A program made the translations under genes and the position numbers. A stretch of DNA of 34,456 bases from Paludibacteraceae bacterium (GTDB taxonomy: Bacteria > Bacteroidota > Bacteroidia > Bacteroidales > Paludibacteraceae), in the NCBI GenBank assembly GCA_017559505.1, contig JAFYSF010000051.1:1-34456 (forward strand), read 5' to 3'. Below are positions 1 through 8,939 of the stretch, piece by piece. The first letter of the stretch is position 1, and every line of letters begins with the position of its first letter. The notes beneath the pieces were generated by a model. It was not told the DNA's origin. It worked only from the letters and a program-made list of their open reading frames with translations, and ran no database searches.

Positions 1-111
1 AGTGCATATATAATACAAAGATTTTTTTGCGCATCTGGTTTTAAACCAAACAAACATTTAAATAAAACGCAAATTAAAGACCTTTTTGATTTTGTGGGAA
101 TTACTGCATAA
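1..111 (+). CDS. C-terminal end of an unknown protein (cut by window edge)
   Basis: Frame 1 is open from the first base to a TAA at 109-111 and gives 36 residues ending in DLFDFVGITA. The mix of hydrophobic, Lys and Asn residues looks like a genuine C-terminus; the other two forward frames stop early. I do not recognise the family, and the upstream part lies outside the window. The reading rests only on an open frame and composition, so it could be chance in AT-rich DNA. Confidence 0.45.
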   Translation, partial: SAYIIQRFFCASGFKPNKHLNKTQIKDLFDFVGITA

Positions 112-290
112 TATAAATCTAATTTTTTAACGAACTATTGTCAATATCAACCTTGACTTTAATGCTTGAGTCAAATTTTCATTTTTAGTCACATAATAAT
201 GAACTTTTATATGCAAATATAGTACTATTTTTTACATTTACAAATTGTCTAAATTTTGTGGACTATTATAGAGAACAATGAATTAAAATT

Positions 291-1595
291 ATGAAAAAGA
301 TTTTTTATTTAATTGCTTTAGCAGCAATTAGTTTAGTATTCATTCAATGTGAACAAGAAGATTTAGGTAATGGAAAGCTCTCTAATGCAGGTAATCATGA
401 ATATGTAGACCTTGGTTTGCCATCAGGATTGCTGTGGGCTACATGTAATGTCGGTGCAAATAAACCAGAGGAATATGGTGATTATTTTGCATGGGGCGAA
501 GTAAAACCTAAAAAAGATTATTCTTGGAAAACATATAAATATGGTAAAGCAAAAGATCAATTAACTAAGTATTGTACAAGTAGTAGTTATGGAAAAAATG
601 GTTTCTCTGATAATAAGGGTACTCTTGATTCAGAGGATGATGTTGCTACTGTGAATTGGGGGGATAAATGGAGAATGCCAACAAAAGAAGAGTTGGAAGA
701 GTTATTTAACTATTGTACTGTAACATATATTACATTAAATGGAGTTAATGGATATAAAGTATTAGGTCATAATGGTAATTCAATTTTTTTGCCAACTGCG
801 GGTTATATGGATAATAATACGCTCACTGCTAATAATTTTGATTATTTTGGTTATTATTGGTCGAGTTCGCTTTATAAATATCCATATGAAGCTTTTGTAC
901 TACTACTTTGCGAATCCGATGTGTCTGTGTATACTAATATACGGTATTATGGTCTCCCTGTCCGTCCTGTATATAAAATTAAAGCCGGTATAAATGAAGA
1001 CGCTACGGGAGTGGAAGCTGGTCATGAATACGTTGACCTTGGTCTCTCTGTAAAATGGGCAACATGCAATATAGGAGCAACCAAACCAGAAGAGTATGGT
1101 AATTATTTTGCATGGGGCGAAACAAAAACTAAAAATATTTATGATTGGAGTACATATAAATATTATCGTAATGGTAAATTTACAAAGTATTGCTCATCAG
1201 AAGAAGATGCTTTAAAATTTGCAGATGGAATATATGTTCTTGAATCTGAAGACGATGCTGCTACGGTAAATTGGGGAGGTAAATGGCGCATGCCAAATGA
1301 TAGCCATTTCGCTGAATTGCTTGCTAATTGTACATTGATATGGACTACTCAAAATGGCGTAAGTGGATATAAGGTAATAGGTTCTACTCGTAATTCAATC
1401 TTCTTACCTTCTGCAGGTTATATGGATGGTGATGTGCTTTATAACGCAGAAGAGATTGGCTATTATTGGACATCTATTAAACTAACCTTCGAGACATCTT
1501 ATGCTTATTGTGGGTGCATTGATTCAAGTCATGTAGCTTCAAGAGGACGTCTTTTGCGTAACTATGGGCTCGTAGTGCGTCCTATTTGCGAGTAG
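291..1595 (+). CDS. Lipoprotein with two tandem copies of a FISUMP-like domain
   Basis: The first 20 residues are a lipoprotein signal: MKK, a hydrophobic core, then FIQC with Cys20 as the likely lipidation site. The rest is two copies of a domain of about 190 residues (about 37-230 and 244-434). Each copy has EYVDLGL, WATCN(V/I)GA.KPEEYG.YFAWGE, a central W(G/D)KWRMP, SIFLP(T/S)AGYMD, GYYW(S/T)S and a final VRP. This pattern resembles the Fibrobacter succinogenes major paralogous domain family common in secreted Bacteroidetes proteins, whose function is not established. The protein probably sits in the outer membrane or on the surface. It stands alone, and a strong terminator follows it. The domain name is inference from motif memory; the internal duplication is seen directly. 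Confidence 0.8.
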   Translation: MKKIFYLIALAAISLVFIQCEQEDLGNGKLSNAGNHEYVDLGLPSGLLWATCNVGANKPEEYGDYFAWGEVKPKKDYSWKTYKYGKAKDQLTKYCTSSSYGKNGFSDNKGTLDSEDDVATVNWGDKWRMPTKEELEELFNYCTVTYITLNGVNGYKVLGHNGNSIFLPTAGYMDNNTLTANNFDYFGYYWSSSLYKYPYEAFVLLLCESDVSVYTNIRYYGLPVRPVYKIKAGINEDATGVEAGHEYVDLGLSVKWATCNIGATKPEEYGNYFAWGETKTKNIYDWSTYKYYRNGKFTKYCSSEEDALKFADGIYVLESEDDAATVNWGGKWRMPNDSHFAELLANCTLIWTTQNGVSGYKVIGSTRNSIFLPSAGYMDGDVLYNAEEIGYYWTSIKLTFETSYAYCGCIDSSHVASRGRLLRNYGLVVRPICE

Positions 1596-1640
1596 AAATT
1601 ATCAGTTAATATGTAATTCTAAAAAGTGTAAACAATATAA

Positions 1641-1676
1641 AAACAGCAAAGTCATTCGTGGCTTTGCTGTTTTTTC
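1641..1676 (+). terminator. Rho-independent terminator of the duplicated-domain lipoprotein
   Basis: An 11-bp perfect stem (AAACAGCAAAG at 1641-1651 with CTTTGCTGTTT at 1662-1672) encloses a 10-nt loop and runs into a T tract. It begins 45 bases after the stop at 1595. Confidence 0.85.
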
Positions 1677-1767
1677 TTAATATTCAAATTTTACAATTAA
1701 ATATTTTTCTTATACCAATAGTATATCTCTTCATAGGATAACCATATCTGCACTTTACCCTAAAAAT

Positions 1768-1870
1768 ATACACTGTGAGTGTGTGTCTGTTTTCTTGCTT
1801 GCACCTTGCTTGAGCCTTACTACAGGGTAAGGATGATTTTTGGAATTTCATACACATTGTCAATGTGTAT
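1768..1870 (+). repeat. Composite intergenic repeat, copy 1: 11-bp units between two palindromes
   Basis: An imperfect palindrome near 1768-1784 (ACACT-GTG-AGTGT) is followed by CTGTTTTC, then 11-bp units CTTGCTTGCAC (1794-1804), CTTGCTTGAGC (1805-1815) and a decayed third. A 10-bp perfect inverted repeat (1850-1859 with 1861-1870, one-base loop) closes it. The palindrome centres are about 84 bp apart. Copy 2, near 10101-10206 in inverted orientation, has the same order and an 83-bp spacing. Confidence 0.7.
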
Positions 1871-1953
1871 TAGTTTAGGCAATAGGCATCGAAACTTGTA
1901 TAGGAGATAAAATCTTTAATTTTTCTCACAAATAACCTCAAAATTATATTTAG

Positions 1954-1980
1954 ATTTGTTTTATTTGTGCCATTTGTGGG
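1954..1980 (+). repeat. Triplet of 9-bp units (ATTTGTGNN type)
   Basis: Three exact-period units ATTTGTTTT, ATTTGTGCC and ATTTGTGGG lie end to end. Related paired units (ATCTGTGTT-ATCTGTGGG, TTCCGTGTG-TTCCGTGAA) occur in the gap at 9836-10036, so this is an interspersed family rather than a single low-complexity patch. Confidence 0.55.
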
Positions 1981-2101
1981 CAAAAAAACAAATGCCGTCA
2001 GGCAAAAAATCTAGATTAACGCAGTGTTCTAGGCTCTCTAGAATATATATAAAAACTTCAAATCTATGGGAAATAAAAAGAATATTTTCACCCTCCCCTA
2101 C

Positions 2102-2626
2102 CTATTTCAACAACTCGCCAATCTTCTCGCAAAGTCCCTTAAATTCTTGCTCCTCAAATTTACGAGTCAACAGCACAATACGCCCTTTTTTGTCAATCAA
2201 AACATTGCGTGTGATGCCTGCATTTGCATGAGCATATAGACGAAAAACATCCCCCGCAGTATCGTATGCCAAAGGGTAAGTAATCTTTGTAACTTCTTTC
2301 AAATAAGCCACTTTCTCTGCTGTTTCCTCTCTGTCGATACCTACCAAAACAAAATTCTTATTCCCTTTATACTTTTGCCAAATATCACTTTCGATATATG
2401 GCATCTCTTTACGGCAAATACCACACCATGAGGCAGTAAACTGAAGCATGACAACTTTACCACGCAACTCACTCAAACGCACGGTTTTACCATTATCCAT
2501 AGTCAACTCAAAGTCAGGTGCCATATCACCTACTTTCACAATATAACCACGGTCTTCGCCCTCTTGAGCATTAACGCATAGTGCAAAATTCAAAATGCAC
2601 AACAAAAATAATAATACTTTTTTCAT
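2102..2626 (-). CDS. TlpA/ResA-like exported thioredoxin-fold protein
   Basis: The protein has an N-terminal signal (MKKVLLFLLC...VNA, about 20 residues) and then an AhpC/TSA-Redoxin fold. MAPDFEL opens the fold, and the redox pair is in ASWCGICRKEMP (Cys68, Cys71). A cis-Pro region follows around KITYPLAY and ITRNVLIDKKGRIV. Members of this family reduce disulphides or apocytochromes outside the cytoplasm; the CGIC dipeptide does not tell me the partner. It starts 10 bases after the apbE stop on the same strand, so the two are almost certainly one transcript with apbE first. At 174 residues it is normal length for a TlpA-like protein. The exact role is inference. Confidence 0.85.
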   Translation of the reverse strand: MKKVLLFLLCILNFALCVNAQEGEDRGYIVKVGDMAPDFELTMDNGKTVRLSELRGKVVMLQFTASWCGICRKEMPYIESDIWQKYKGNKNFVLVGIDREETAEKVAYLKEVTKITYPLAYDTAGDVFRLYAHANAGITRNVLIDKKGRIVLLTRKFEEQEFKGLCEKIGELLK

Positions 2627-2636
2627 ATCTTATCAA

Positions 2637-3629
2637 TTAAAAATCAGCACTTTTCCAAATTTTTATCTCTCCATTCTCTTCATAAATAAGATAGCCGTTT
2701 ATGTCGCTACGATTATTTATCCACTCTTTTGCCTTCTCTAATCCTGCCACCATACATGCCGTAGCCCAAGCATCAGCAGTTATACAATCTGATGCTACAA
2801 TAGTAGTACTCAACAAATTATGACGAACAGGATAACCCGTACGTGGGTCAATAGTATGTGAATATTTCTTGCCTCCAAGTTCATAATAATTTCTATAATT
2901 ACCACTCGTAGCCATACCGCAATTGGTCAATTCTACCACCTCTTGTATTTCGCTATTCACACAAGTCGAGTCCTCAACTGGCTTATTTATAGCAATATGC
3001 CAATTCACTCCTTTAGGATTACGACCCTTAACTGCCAATTCTCCACCTATTTCAACACAAAAATCTGTACACCCGTATGCCTCTAAAGTATCTGCCACTA
3101 CATCACAAGCAAACCCCTTAGCTATAGCTCCTGCATCAATACGTATTTCTGGATATGCTTTTCGAATCTCTCCATCCACCAACTCAATCATTTCATAACC
3201 AACATATTGACGAATACTATCCACAGCAACATCTGTTACTGCCTCACGATTTTTAAGCCCAAAGCCCCATAAATCAACAAGTGGTGCTACGGTCATATCA
3301 AAAGCACCATCAGTGCTACGACTAACCTCTTGTCCTACTTTCCACACCGTTAGAAACAGAGAATCCAAAACAACTGGCTGATTATTATTAACTTTGGCAA
3401 TAGTGCTCTCTTTATTAAACATCGACAACGAATTATCCACTGCTTTCAATGCATTATTTATTTGCACCGAGAGGCCCTTATTTTCAGGATTAGCATAAGT
3501 TACACTATAAACTGTACCAAACACAAAACCATCACGATGCTGATATTCAACATCTTCCTTTGGAGTATAAAACAACATAAATGCTGCCAATGCAAACAAA
3601 AACAGTGCTACTAAACTTTTCTTTTTCAT
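2637..3629 (-). CDS. apbE: FAD:protein FMN transferase ApbE
   Basis: ApbE uses FAD and Mg2+ to attach FMN covalently to Thr or Ser of flavoproteins such as NqrB/NqrC and Rnf subunits. Family signatures are clear: GTVYSVTY near the start, DGAFDMTVAPLVDLWGFG, DAGAIAKGFACD, HTIDPRTGYP, and TADAWATACMVAG (the metal-binding TDA region). I place the start at the ATG at 3629, which begins MKKKSLVALFLFALAAF, an export signal or membrane anchor; the frame extends upstream only to a TTG and would add eight residues without family character. No substrate flavoprotein gene is in the window. A TACCTTTG box sits upstream at 3657-3664, and the thioredoxin gene follows within 10 bases. Confidence 0.93.
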   Translation of the reverse strand: MKKKSLVALFLFALAAFMLFYTPKEDVEYQHRDGFVFGTVYSVTYANPENKGLSVQINNALKAVDNSLSMFNKESTIAKVNNNQPVVLDSLFLTVWKVGQEVSRSTDGAFDMTVAPLVDLWGFGLKNREAVTDVAVDSIRQYVGYEMIELVDGEIRKAYPEIRIDAGAIAKGFACDVVADTLEAYGCTDFCVEIGGELAVKGRNPKGVNWHIAINKPVEDSTCVNSEIQEVVELTNCGMATSGNYRNYYELGGKKYSHTIDPRTGYPVRHNLLSTTIVASDCITADAWATACMVAGLEKAKEWINNRSDINGYLIYEENGEIKIWKSADF

Positions 3630-3656
3630 AATATTACATAGATAACAAAACAACTA

Positions 3657-3664
3657 CAAAGGTA
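3657..3664 (-). promoter_or_regulatory. Probable -7 box for apbE
   Basis: On the minus strand this reads TACCTTTG, matching the Bacteroidetes -7 consensus TAnnTTTG, 28 bases before the apbE ATG. I do not see a convincing -33 TTG. Confidence 0.5.
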
Positions 3665-3703
3665 CAAAAAAAAGATTAAAACATGAAACTTTTTAGTCTC
3701 CTA

Positions 3704-3734
3704 TTTCACAAATCAAAAAAATATTGTAACTTTG
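3704..3734 (+). promoter_or_regulatory. Probable nspC promoter
   Basis: TAACTTTG at 3727-3734 is a perfect -7 box 26 bases before the nspC ATG. The -33 element is weak (TTT at 3704-3706). It is arranged back to back with the apbE -7 box. Confidence 0.6.
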
Positions 3735-3759
3735 TATATTAATCCACAAATCAATTACA

Positions 3760-4920
3760 ATGAACTCTTTTAACAAATTTGATTATAAAACAACCGAAAT
3801 TCCTTCACCATGCTATGTGGTAGAAGAAGAGTTGTTGCACCGCAATTTGCAACTAATCAAATCAGTGAGCGAACGCTCTGGTGCTGAAATTATTATGGCT
3901 TTCAAAGCTTTTGCTATTTGGAAATTATTTGACATCACACGTCAATATATCCCCCACTCTACAGCAAGTTCTTTGTCAGAAGCTCGATTGGCTTTTGAGA
4001 AATTAGGCTCTAAAGCTCACACTTTTGCTCCTGTGTATAAAGACTCTGAAATTGAGACTATTGCTCAATGTTCATCGCATATTACATTCAATTCGCTTGC
4101 ACAATACGAGCGTCATAAATCAGTGGCTGAAAAATATGGCATATCTTGTGGTGTGCGCATCAATCCTGAGTATTCTGATGTAGAGACTGACCTATATAAT
4201 CCATGCGCTCCTGGCTCACGTTTTGGTATTATTCGTGACCAATTGCCTGAAAGATTACCTGAAGGCATCGAAGGACTACACTTCCATACTCTCTGCGAAT
4301 CAACTTCATACGATTTAGAAAACACTCTAAAGGTAGTAGAAGAACGCTTTGCGCCATGGCTTGCACAAGTGAAATGGATAAATATGGGAGGCGGACACCT
4401 TATGACTCGTAAAGATTATGACACTGAACACCTTATTCAATTGATTAAAGGATTCAAAGCTCGCCACCCTCATCTACACGTGATATTAGAACCAGGCTCG
4501 GCACATGTTTGGCGCACAGGGGTATTAGTTTCTGAAATACAAGACATTGTAGAAAATCACGGCATCCGCACGGCTATAGTAGATGTATCGTTTGCTTGCC
4601 ACATGCCCGACTGCCTCGAAATGCCTTATCAACCAAAAATCATCGGTGCAAAAATTATAGATGAAGAAAACGCTCAACTCTCTTATAGAATGGGCGGCAA
4701 CAGCTGTTTGAGTGGTGATTTCGTAGGCTCATGGCAATTTGACCACGAATTGCAAATAGGCGAACGCATTGTGTTTGAAGATATGAACCACTACACCAAT
4801 GTGAAAACCAATATGTTCAATGGCATCACCCACCCATCTATCGCACTACGCCGCTTAGATGGCACAATAGAAATCCTTCGCACCTATACCTACGAAGATT
4901 ACCTCCACCGCATGTGCTAA
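3760..4920 (+). CDS. nspC: Carboxynorspermidine / carboxyspermidine decarboxylase NspC
   Basis: This PLP enzyme carries out the last step of the alternative (norspermidine/spermidine) polyamine pathway, decarboxylating carboxy(nor)spermidine. The fold is the alanine-racemase-like barrel of the Orn/DAP/Arg decarboxylases. The Schiff-base lysine is Lys49 in IMAFKAFAIW. Other family marks are LHFHTLCE, the phosphate-binding MGGGH near residue 208, LEPGSAHVWRTG, FACHMPDCLEMPYQP with the active-site Cys, and EDMNHYTNVKTNMFNG near the end. The length of 386 residues is typical. It has its own promoter and terminator, so it is monocistronic here. The dehydrogenase partner that usually makes its substrate is not in the window. 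Confidence 0.94.
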   Translation: MNSFNKFDYKTTEIPSPCYVVEEELLHRNLQLIKSVSERSGAEIIMAFKAFAIWKLFDITRQYIPHSTASSLSEARLAFEKLGSKAHTFAPVYKDSEIETIAQCSSHITFNSLAQYERHKSVAEKYGISCGVRINPEYSDVETDLYNPCAPGSRFGIIRDQLPERLPEGIEGLHFHTLCESTSYDLENTLKVVEERFAPWLAQVKWINMGGGHLMTRKDYDTEHLIQLIKGFKARHPHLHVILEPGSAHVWRTGVLVSEIQDIVENHGIRTAIVDVSFACHMPDCLEMPYQPKIIGAKIIDEENAQLSYRMGGNSCLSGDFVGSWQFDHELQIGERIVFEDMNHYTNVKTNMFNGITHPSIALRRLDGTIEILRTYTYEDYLHRMC

Positions 4921-4939
4921 AACAAATTGGATTATATAC

Positions 4940-4984
4940 AAAAAGACGGAATTCTCAAAATAAGAGAGTTCCGTCTTTTTTCTA
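4940..4984 (+). terminator. Rho-independent terminator of nspC
   Basis: A stem of about 17 bp (AAAAAGACGGAATTCTC with GAGAGTTCCGTCTTTTT, one G-T pair) ends in a T run, starting 20 bases after the nspC stop. The A-rich 5' side would let it work on the minus strand as well. Confidence 0.88.
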
Positions 4985-5004
4985 TTTGTTAATCAAAAAG
5001 TAAA

Positions 5005-5046
5005 GAGTAATTAACAATTTACTAATTACTCTTTACTAATTACTAT
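5005..5046 (+). repeat. 7-bp tandem array (TTACTAA type), 6 units
   Basis: Units at an exact 7-bp period: GAGTAAT, TAACAAT, TTACTAA, TTACTCT, TTACTAA, TTACTAT. It lies between the nspC terminator and the 3' end of the giant amidase gene. Confidence 0.75.
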
Positions 5047-5053
5047 TTTTATC

Positions 5054-5142
5054 TAACCGCAACTTTAACTTCGTTGAAGTTGCTTACGCTCAGTAGAGTT
5101 AGAACAAGTTCTACTCTACTTTCACTTAACCGCAACTTTAAC
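5054..5142 (-). repeat. Repeated 3'-end coding sequence and hairpins downstream of the amidase gene
   Basis: A 16-bp sequence, TAACCGCAACTTTAAC, occurs at 5127-5142, where it codes for the last residues (VKVAV) of the amidase protein, and again at 5054-5069 beyond the stop. Read on the minus strand in another frame, the outer copy gives FNEVKVAVR and a stop, which looks like the tail of a lost paralog. Between them lies an imperfect hairpin at 5092-5120 (AGTAGAG.../...CTCTACT) that may serve in termination. Confidence 0.5.
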
Positions 5143-8100
5143 CACTTGGTTATTTACACGAACAAGAACAATATTTGCAGGCACATTGCCAATTGCTGTC
5201 AAGTTAGTTGTTGCCTCTGCTGCAAACAAGCGTTGACCAAGCACTGTATAAACTTCAATCATTGCACCAGCTTCTGCTTCTACAAAGATTGTTCCATTAT
5301 TTGAATAAACAACAGCTGAAAGTTCTGTATTTTCCAAGTTTGTACCTAAATTATCACCTTTACCAACAACCAACGAACGTTTAGCAGGAGTTACTGTTAC
5401 GTTATTGTCAGTTGGGATAGTAAATACATTAAATCCACTTTCACCAGCAACAAGCAAGTTACCTGCATAGTCGAAGTTCATTTGGCATACATTTTTAGTA
5501 AATCCTGGCTCATAAACGTATGCAAGTGTCAATGTTGGAGTATGATTTTCTGCCCATGCAATGTCAAATACAAGCATTTGATTTGAACCATTGTAGAGAA
5601 CCAAACGGCTTTCGTCTGCTGATACTGTGAAACCACTACGAGCTGAACCATCGATGATTTCATTGTATGGAGCATTACCTGAATTAAACAATACATTACC
5701 TTCATAATCAACAAATATCAATGATGGCACACCTGAATTATTTGAACCTGATGCACGGTTTTGTGATACGAAGAAACCATGTGATGTACAGTGAATGTTA
5801 CCATCACCATTAACTTGTTTCAATGCATATACTTTAGTTGGTGCTTCGCCCCAAGTTGATTTAAGCGTACCATCTGCATTACCGATGTGATACATATAAA
5901 CACTATTAGCTGGCAATGTAGTACCTTGGTCTTCACAATATACAAAGAGTTGTGTTTCAGCACCTGTACCGAAGATATCAACACCAGGAGTACCTGAAGC
6001 CACCTCTACTTCATTGTTTGTGATAAGACCATTGCTTGCTGCTGTACCTTGGAAGAATGCAGACATACCGCCACTTATATTAGCTGGGTCAACAAGATAT
6101 ACACCTGAGTGAGAGTCTGACCAGTCTGCAAGATAGATAGTACCAAATTCGTCAACAGCTGCACGTTGTGGGTTACCAAGTTTTCCGCTATAGTAAGGTG
6201 TTGTATTTTCCAATACATAATCTTGACTATACACGTGAAGACCATTAGCTGCATTGCCAAGTGAACCTGCACGGTTGATTACATATACTTGACCAAAGTA
6301 GTCTGATTCAGGGCTATTATCAACAGTATTAAATGCACGTACATAGCTTACTGCTTTTTCTGTATAGAGTTTAGCCCATTTTGTCACGTTTTCAGCACGA
6401 AGTTCGATAGCCCATGTTGTAGCTACATTTTCTTTACCTGGAAGGTCTGACACTTTGATTGTTACTGTATTTTCACCTTTCACAACGTCTGTCAATGCTT
6501 GACGACCTACTTCTTCATCATTTTGATAGAAGATGATATCACCCGATACTGCATTTTCGTTAGCTGAGAATGTGAATGTATAAGCATCATTTTCTTTTGT
6601 TACATTCAAACCATAAGCATAAATATTAGCAACTACAGGTTGTTCTACGCCTGCTGTTGTGAATGTTGTAATTGTTGCATCTGTCACAAGACGAATCACA
6701 AAGTTGCCTTTGCTAACTGTAATTACTGCAGCTGCATAAGTAGCTTTCACTGGTGTTGCAAGAGTTGCATTAAGTTTGATTTCTTTTGCTGCTGCAAGAC
6801 CACCTGTAACATCATACATACGAACACCTGCAACAAGAGTATCTGCAGTGTAATAAGGCATTACCATCAATGAATGACCTGCATATTTGAGGTAAGAAGC
6901 ATTACCTGCAAGGTTTACTGAATCTGCTACCAAAGATGTGAGTGGTGTTACATCTTGTGCTGAAGCTGCTGCCAAAGCAAATTCTGATGGCAAAGACAAT
7001 GTACCATCGATAACATAATTCTTAGTAATATCTCGTGGCGAAAGTTGCAACAAGAATGGCTCGCCCAATGCAAGTTCTGAATATGCTGTTTTACCATAGA
7101 AAGTAGATGCAATAGTATTATCAACAACCGAGAATTGTGCAACACGCATACCTCTTGCTGAACTTGAAGTAACACCTGTTACCATAACGTTGCATTCTGC
7201 CGCTTCGCCTGAAACTGCGATTGTCATACCCATATCGCCACGATTATAATTACAAGAGTGTTGTGAGCTAACCCATTTCACTGGTGCTACATGGAGCGAA
7301 TCCCAACGATAGAATTGAATTGCGCCACGTTTATAACCAGCATCTACTTGTGCATCTGCATATTGACAACGAATGTAGTTGCAACCAACAAGCACACCAT
7401 CGCAAGTAAGAGCTACGTCTGAAAGTGCAAGATAGCTACCTGCGTTTTCTGCATCAATTGGGTCGATACCTTCAAGTGAGATATTTGAAATTTCTCCTGT
7501 TTTGTTGTTAACAAGGTAAAGGTGAGCTGCTTTGTCTTCTGTGTGCGAAAGAACAATAGTTGAATCACCACGTTGGATAGTACGTTTGATAGCACCTTCG
7601 ATAGCATAAGTAGCAGTTGTTGCTTCGCCTACTGTGATTACTGAAGGAGCTACTTCCGAAACTGCTGCTGCATCTGGATAGTCAACAAACACTTCTTTTG
7701 GAGGTTCGTAAGACTCTGATTCCAAATAAATCATTGGATATGTAGTTTCGTTTGCTTTTACAGTGATAGGCTCTTTATAAGCATCAAACAATGGTTTATA
7801 ACCTTCGCAAGTAGCATCGAGTGTATAATCATTGCCTGGTTCGAGGTCTGGGAAATAGAAAATACCATTATAGAGAGTATCTACGTTGTATTTAGCCACT
7901 TCTACTCCACCTTTATAGAGAGTTACAACAGCACCATTACATGGCACCCATTGGTCGTTTGTTTTAGCTGCATAGTTAAAGAGTTTATGCGACATTTTTT
8001 CATGAAGGTCTTTCACTGTACCCATGATATAACCTTTAGTTTCAGCTGGTTCACCAAAATAAGCAGCAATACCACGATAGTAGCGAATACCCTCTTGTTT

Positions 8101-8835
8101 ACAATAATCAGGGTTAAGCGCACGGTGACGTGCTGGTTGATATGTATGGAAATAACCTTCTGTAAGGAGACCTGGTACGCTTTGTTTCAATACACCAAGT
8201 GTATAACCATAGAAGTCCATACAACCACGGTTATTCATTTTAGTTTTGCTATAATATGAATATGGGTCAAGTTCGCTATCCATCATTTCGAAAAGATATG
8301 GCCATATTGCTTGACACATCTCTTTACTGCCTACATTATCGGCTGTAGCATCAGTACCTTTGTAGAGCAAAAGTGGATAGTTTGTTGATGTACCATCAGT
8401 AGCTGCATTTGAGTGAACAGAAATGAACATATCTGCTCCAAATGTTTCTGATTCAGCGGCAATCACCGAAAGTGTTCTATTATATTTCTCGTAATCAGGA
8501 TGTGCTTTATAAGCATCGTAAGTATAATCTGAATAAGGATATACATAGTCCCATGGTCCACTCGCTGTACGTGAATACATTACCACTGCACCTGCTGCTT
8601 CGAGTTTACGTCCAAGTTCAAGACATTTCCAAAGGTTTGTATTTGATTCATAGAAACCGCATGTATCAGGCATACCTGTTGTTGCAAGGTTTGGATAAGG
8701 AATTGTTGCCATTGGGCGGTCGTTTGGTCCAAAACTACCGTGACCTGGATTGACATAGATTTTTTTGCCATTCAATTGAGCCATCATAACAGCAGATGTC
8801 ATAATAGCTGCGACAAATAATAATATTTTTTTCAT
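5122..8835 (-). CDS. Giant secreted N-acetylmuramoyl-L-alanine amidase-family protein
   Basis: A 1,237-residue exported protein. A signal peptide of about 20 residues precedes an Amidase_3-type catalytic domain (about 22-262), which cleaves the MurNAc-L-Ala bond of peptidoglycan using zinc. Likely zinc ligands are His32 (NPGHGS), Glu63 (FYESN) and His141 (SVHSNA), with Glu226 (LLTEGYF) as the catalytic acid/base. Residues about 265-375 (GYIMGTVKDL...GIFYFPDLEPG) look like a carboxypeptidase regulatory-like beta domain. A long beta-rich region without catalytic motifs follows. The last 70 residues (VYTVLGQRLF...VKVAVK) resemble a type IX secretion sorting tail. Most Amidase_3 enzymes are far shorter, so the extension suggests a surface-anchored or released hydrolase. 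It lies 84 bases after the PD40 gene and may share its transcript. Confidence 0.82.
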   Translation of the reverse strand: MKKILLFVAAIMTSAVMMAQLNGKKIYVNPGHGSFGPNDRPMATIPYPNLATTGMPDTCGFYESNTNLWKCLELGRKLEAAGAVVMYSRTASGPWDYVYPYSDYTYDAYKAHPDYEKYNRTLSVIAAESETFGADMFISVHSNAATDGTSTNYPLLLYKGTDATADNVGSKEMCQAIWPYLFEMMDSELDPYSYYSKTKMNNRGCMDFYGYTLGVLKQSVPGLLTEGYFHTYQPARHRALNPDYCKQEGIRYYRGIAAYFGEPAETKGYIMGTVKDLHEKMSHKLFNYAAKTNDQWVPCNGAVVTLYKGGVEVAKYNVDTLYNGIFYFPDLEPGNDYTLDATCEGYKPLFDAYKEPITVKANETTYPMIYLESESYEPPKEVFVDYPDAAAVSEVAPSVITVGEATTATYAIEGAIKRTIQRGDSTIVLSHTEDKAAHLYLVNNKTGEISNISLEGIDPIDAENAGSYLALSDVALTCDGVLVGCNYIRCQYADAQVDAGYKRGAIQFYRWDSLHVAPVKWVSSQHSCNYNRGDMGMTIAVSGEAAECNVMVTGVTSSSARGMRVAQFSVVDNTIASTFYGKTAYSELALGEPFLLQLSPRDITKNYVIDGTLSLPSEFALAAASAQDVTPLTSLVADSVNLAGNASYLKYAGHSLMVMPYYTADTLVAGVRMYDVTGGLAAAKEIKLNATLATPVKATYAAAVITVSKGNFVIRLVTDATITTFTTAGVEQPVVANIYAYGLNVTKENDAYTFTFSANENAVSGDIIFYQNDEEVGRQALTDVVKGENTVTIKVSDLPGKENVATTWAIELRAENVTKWAKLYTEKAVSYVRAFNTVDNSPESDYFGQVYVINRAGSLGNAANGLHVYSQDYVLENTTPYYSGKLGNPQRAAVDEFGTIYLADWSDSHSGVYLVDPANISGGMSAFFQGTAASNGLITNNEVEVASGTPGVDIFGTGAETQLFVYCEDQGTTLPANSVYMYHIGNADGTLKSTWGEAPTKVYALKQVNGDGNIHCTSHGFFVSQNRASGSNNSGVPSLIFVDYEGNVLFNSGNAPYNEIIDGSARSGFTVSADESRLVLYNGSNQMLVFDIAWAENHTPTLTLAYVYEPGFTKNVCQMNFDYAGNLLVAGESGFNVFTIPTDNNVTVTPAKRSLVVGKGDNLGTNLENTELSAVVYSNNGTIFVEAEAGAMIEVYTVLGQRLFAAEATTNLTAIGNVPANIVLVRVNNQVVKVAVK

Positions 8836-8847
8836 ACAAAAATAGCT

Positions 8848-8875
8848 ATTAGTGATTAGTTATTAGTGATTAACG
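8848..8875 (-). repeat. 7-bp tandem array (ATTAGTG type), 4 units
   Basis: ATTAGTG, ATTAGTT, ATTAGTG, ATTAACG at an exact 7-bp period, 12 bases upstream of the amidase start codon. Confidence 0.7.
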
Positions 8876-8911
8876 TTTTTTCTCAATGAATTGTTATTTA
8901 TATCGTTAATA

Positions 8912-8939
8912 ACTACTCATTATTCATTAATCATTATTA
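8912..8939 (-). repeat. 7-bp tandem array (ATTATTC type) forming the end of the PD40 gene
   Basis: ACTACTC, ATTATTC, ATTAATC, ATTATTA at an exact 7-bp period. It covers the last codons and the TAA stop (8920-8922) of the PD40 protein, so residues LIMINE are read from the array. Confidence 0.65.

Larger units (their letters stand above)
1677..2101. other. Gene-free interval holding two interspersed repeats
   Basis: No credible gene lies here; a plus-strand reading frame starting at 1956 overlaps the end of the thioredoxin gene antisense and has no family character. The interval holds a composite 11-bp/palindrome repeat at 1768-1870 and a triplet of 9-bp units at 1954-1980. I see no clear terminator for the minus-strand thioredoxin gene that ends at 2102. 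Confidence 0.6.

Noticed and set aside
1956..2231. 91-codon plus-strand frame overlapping the thioredoxin gene
   Set aside because: Overlaps a real gene antisense and has no recognisable content.
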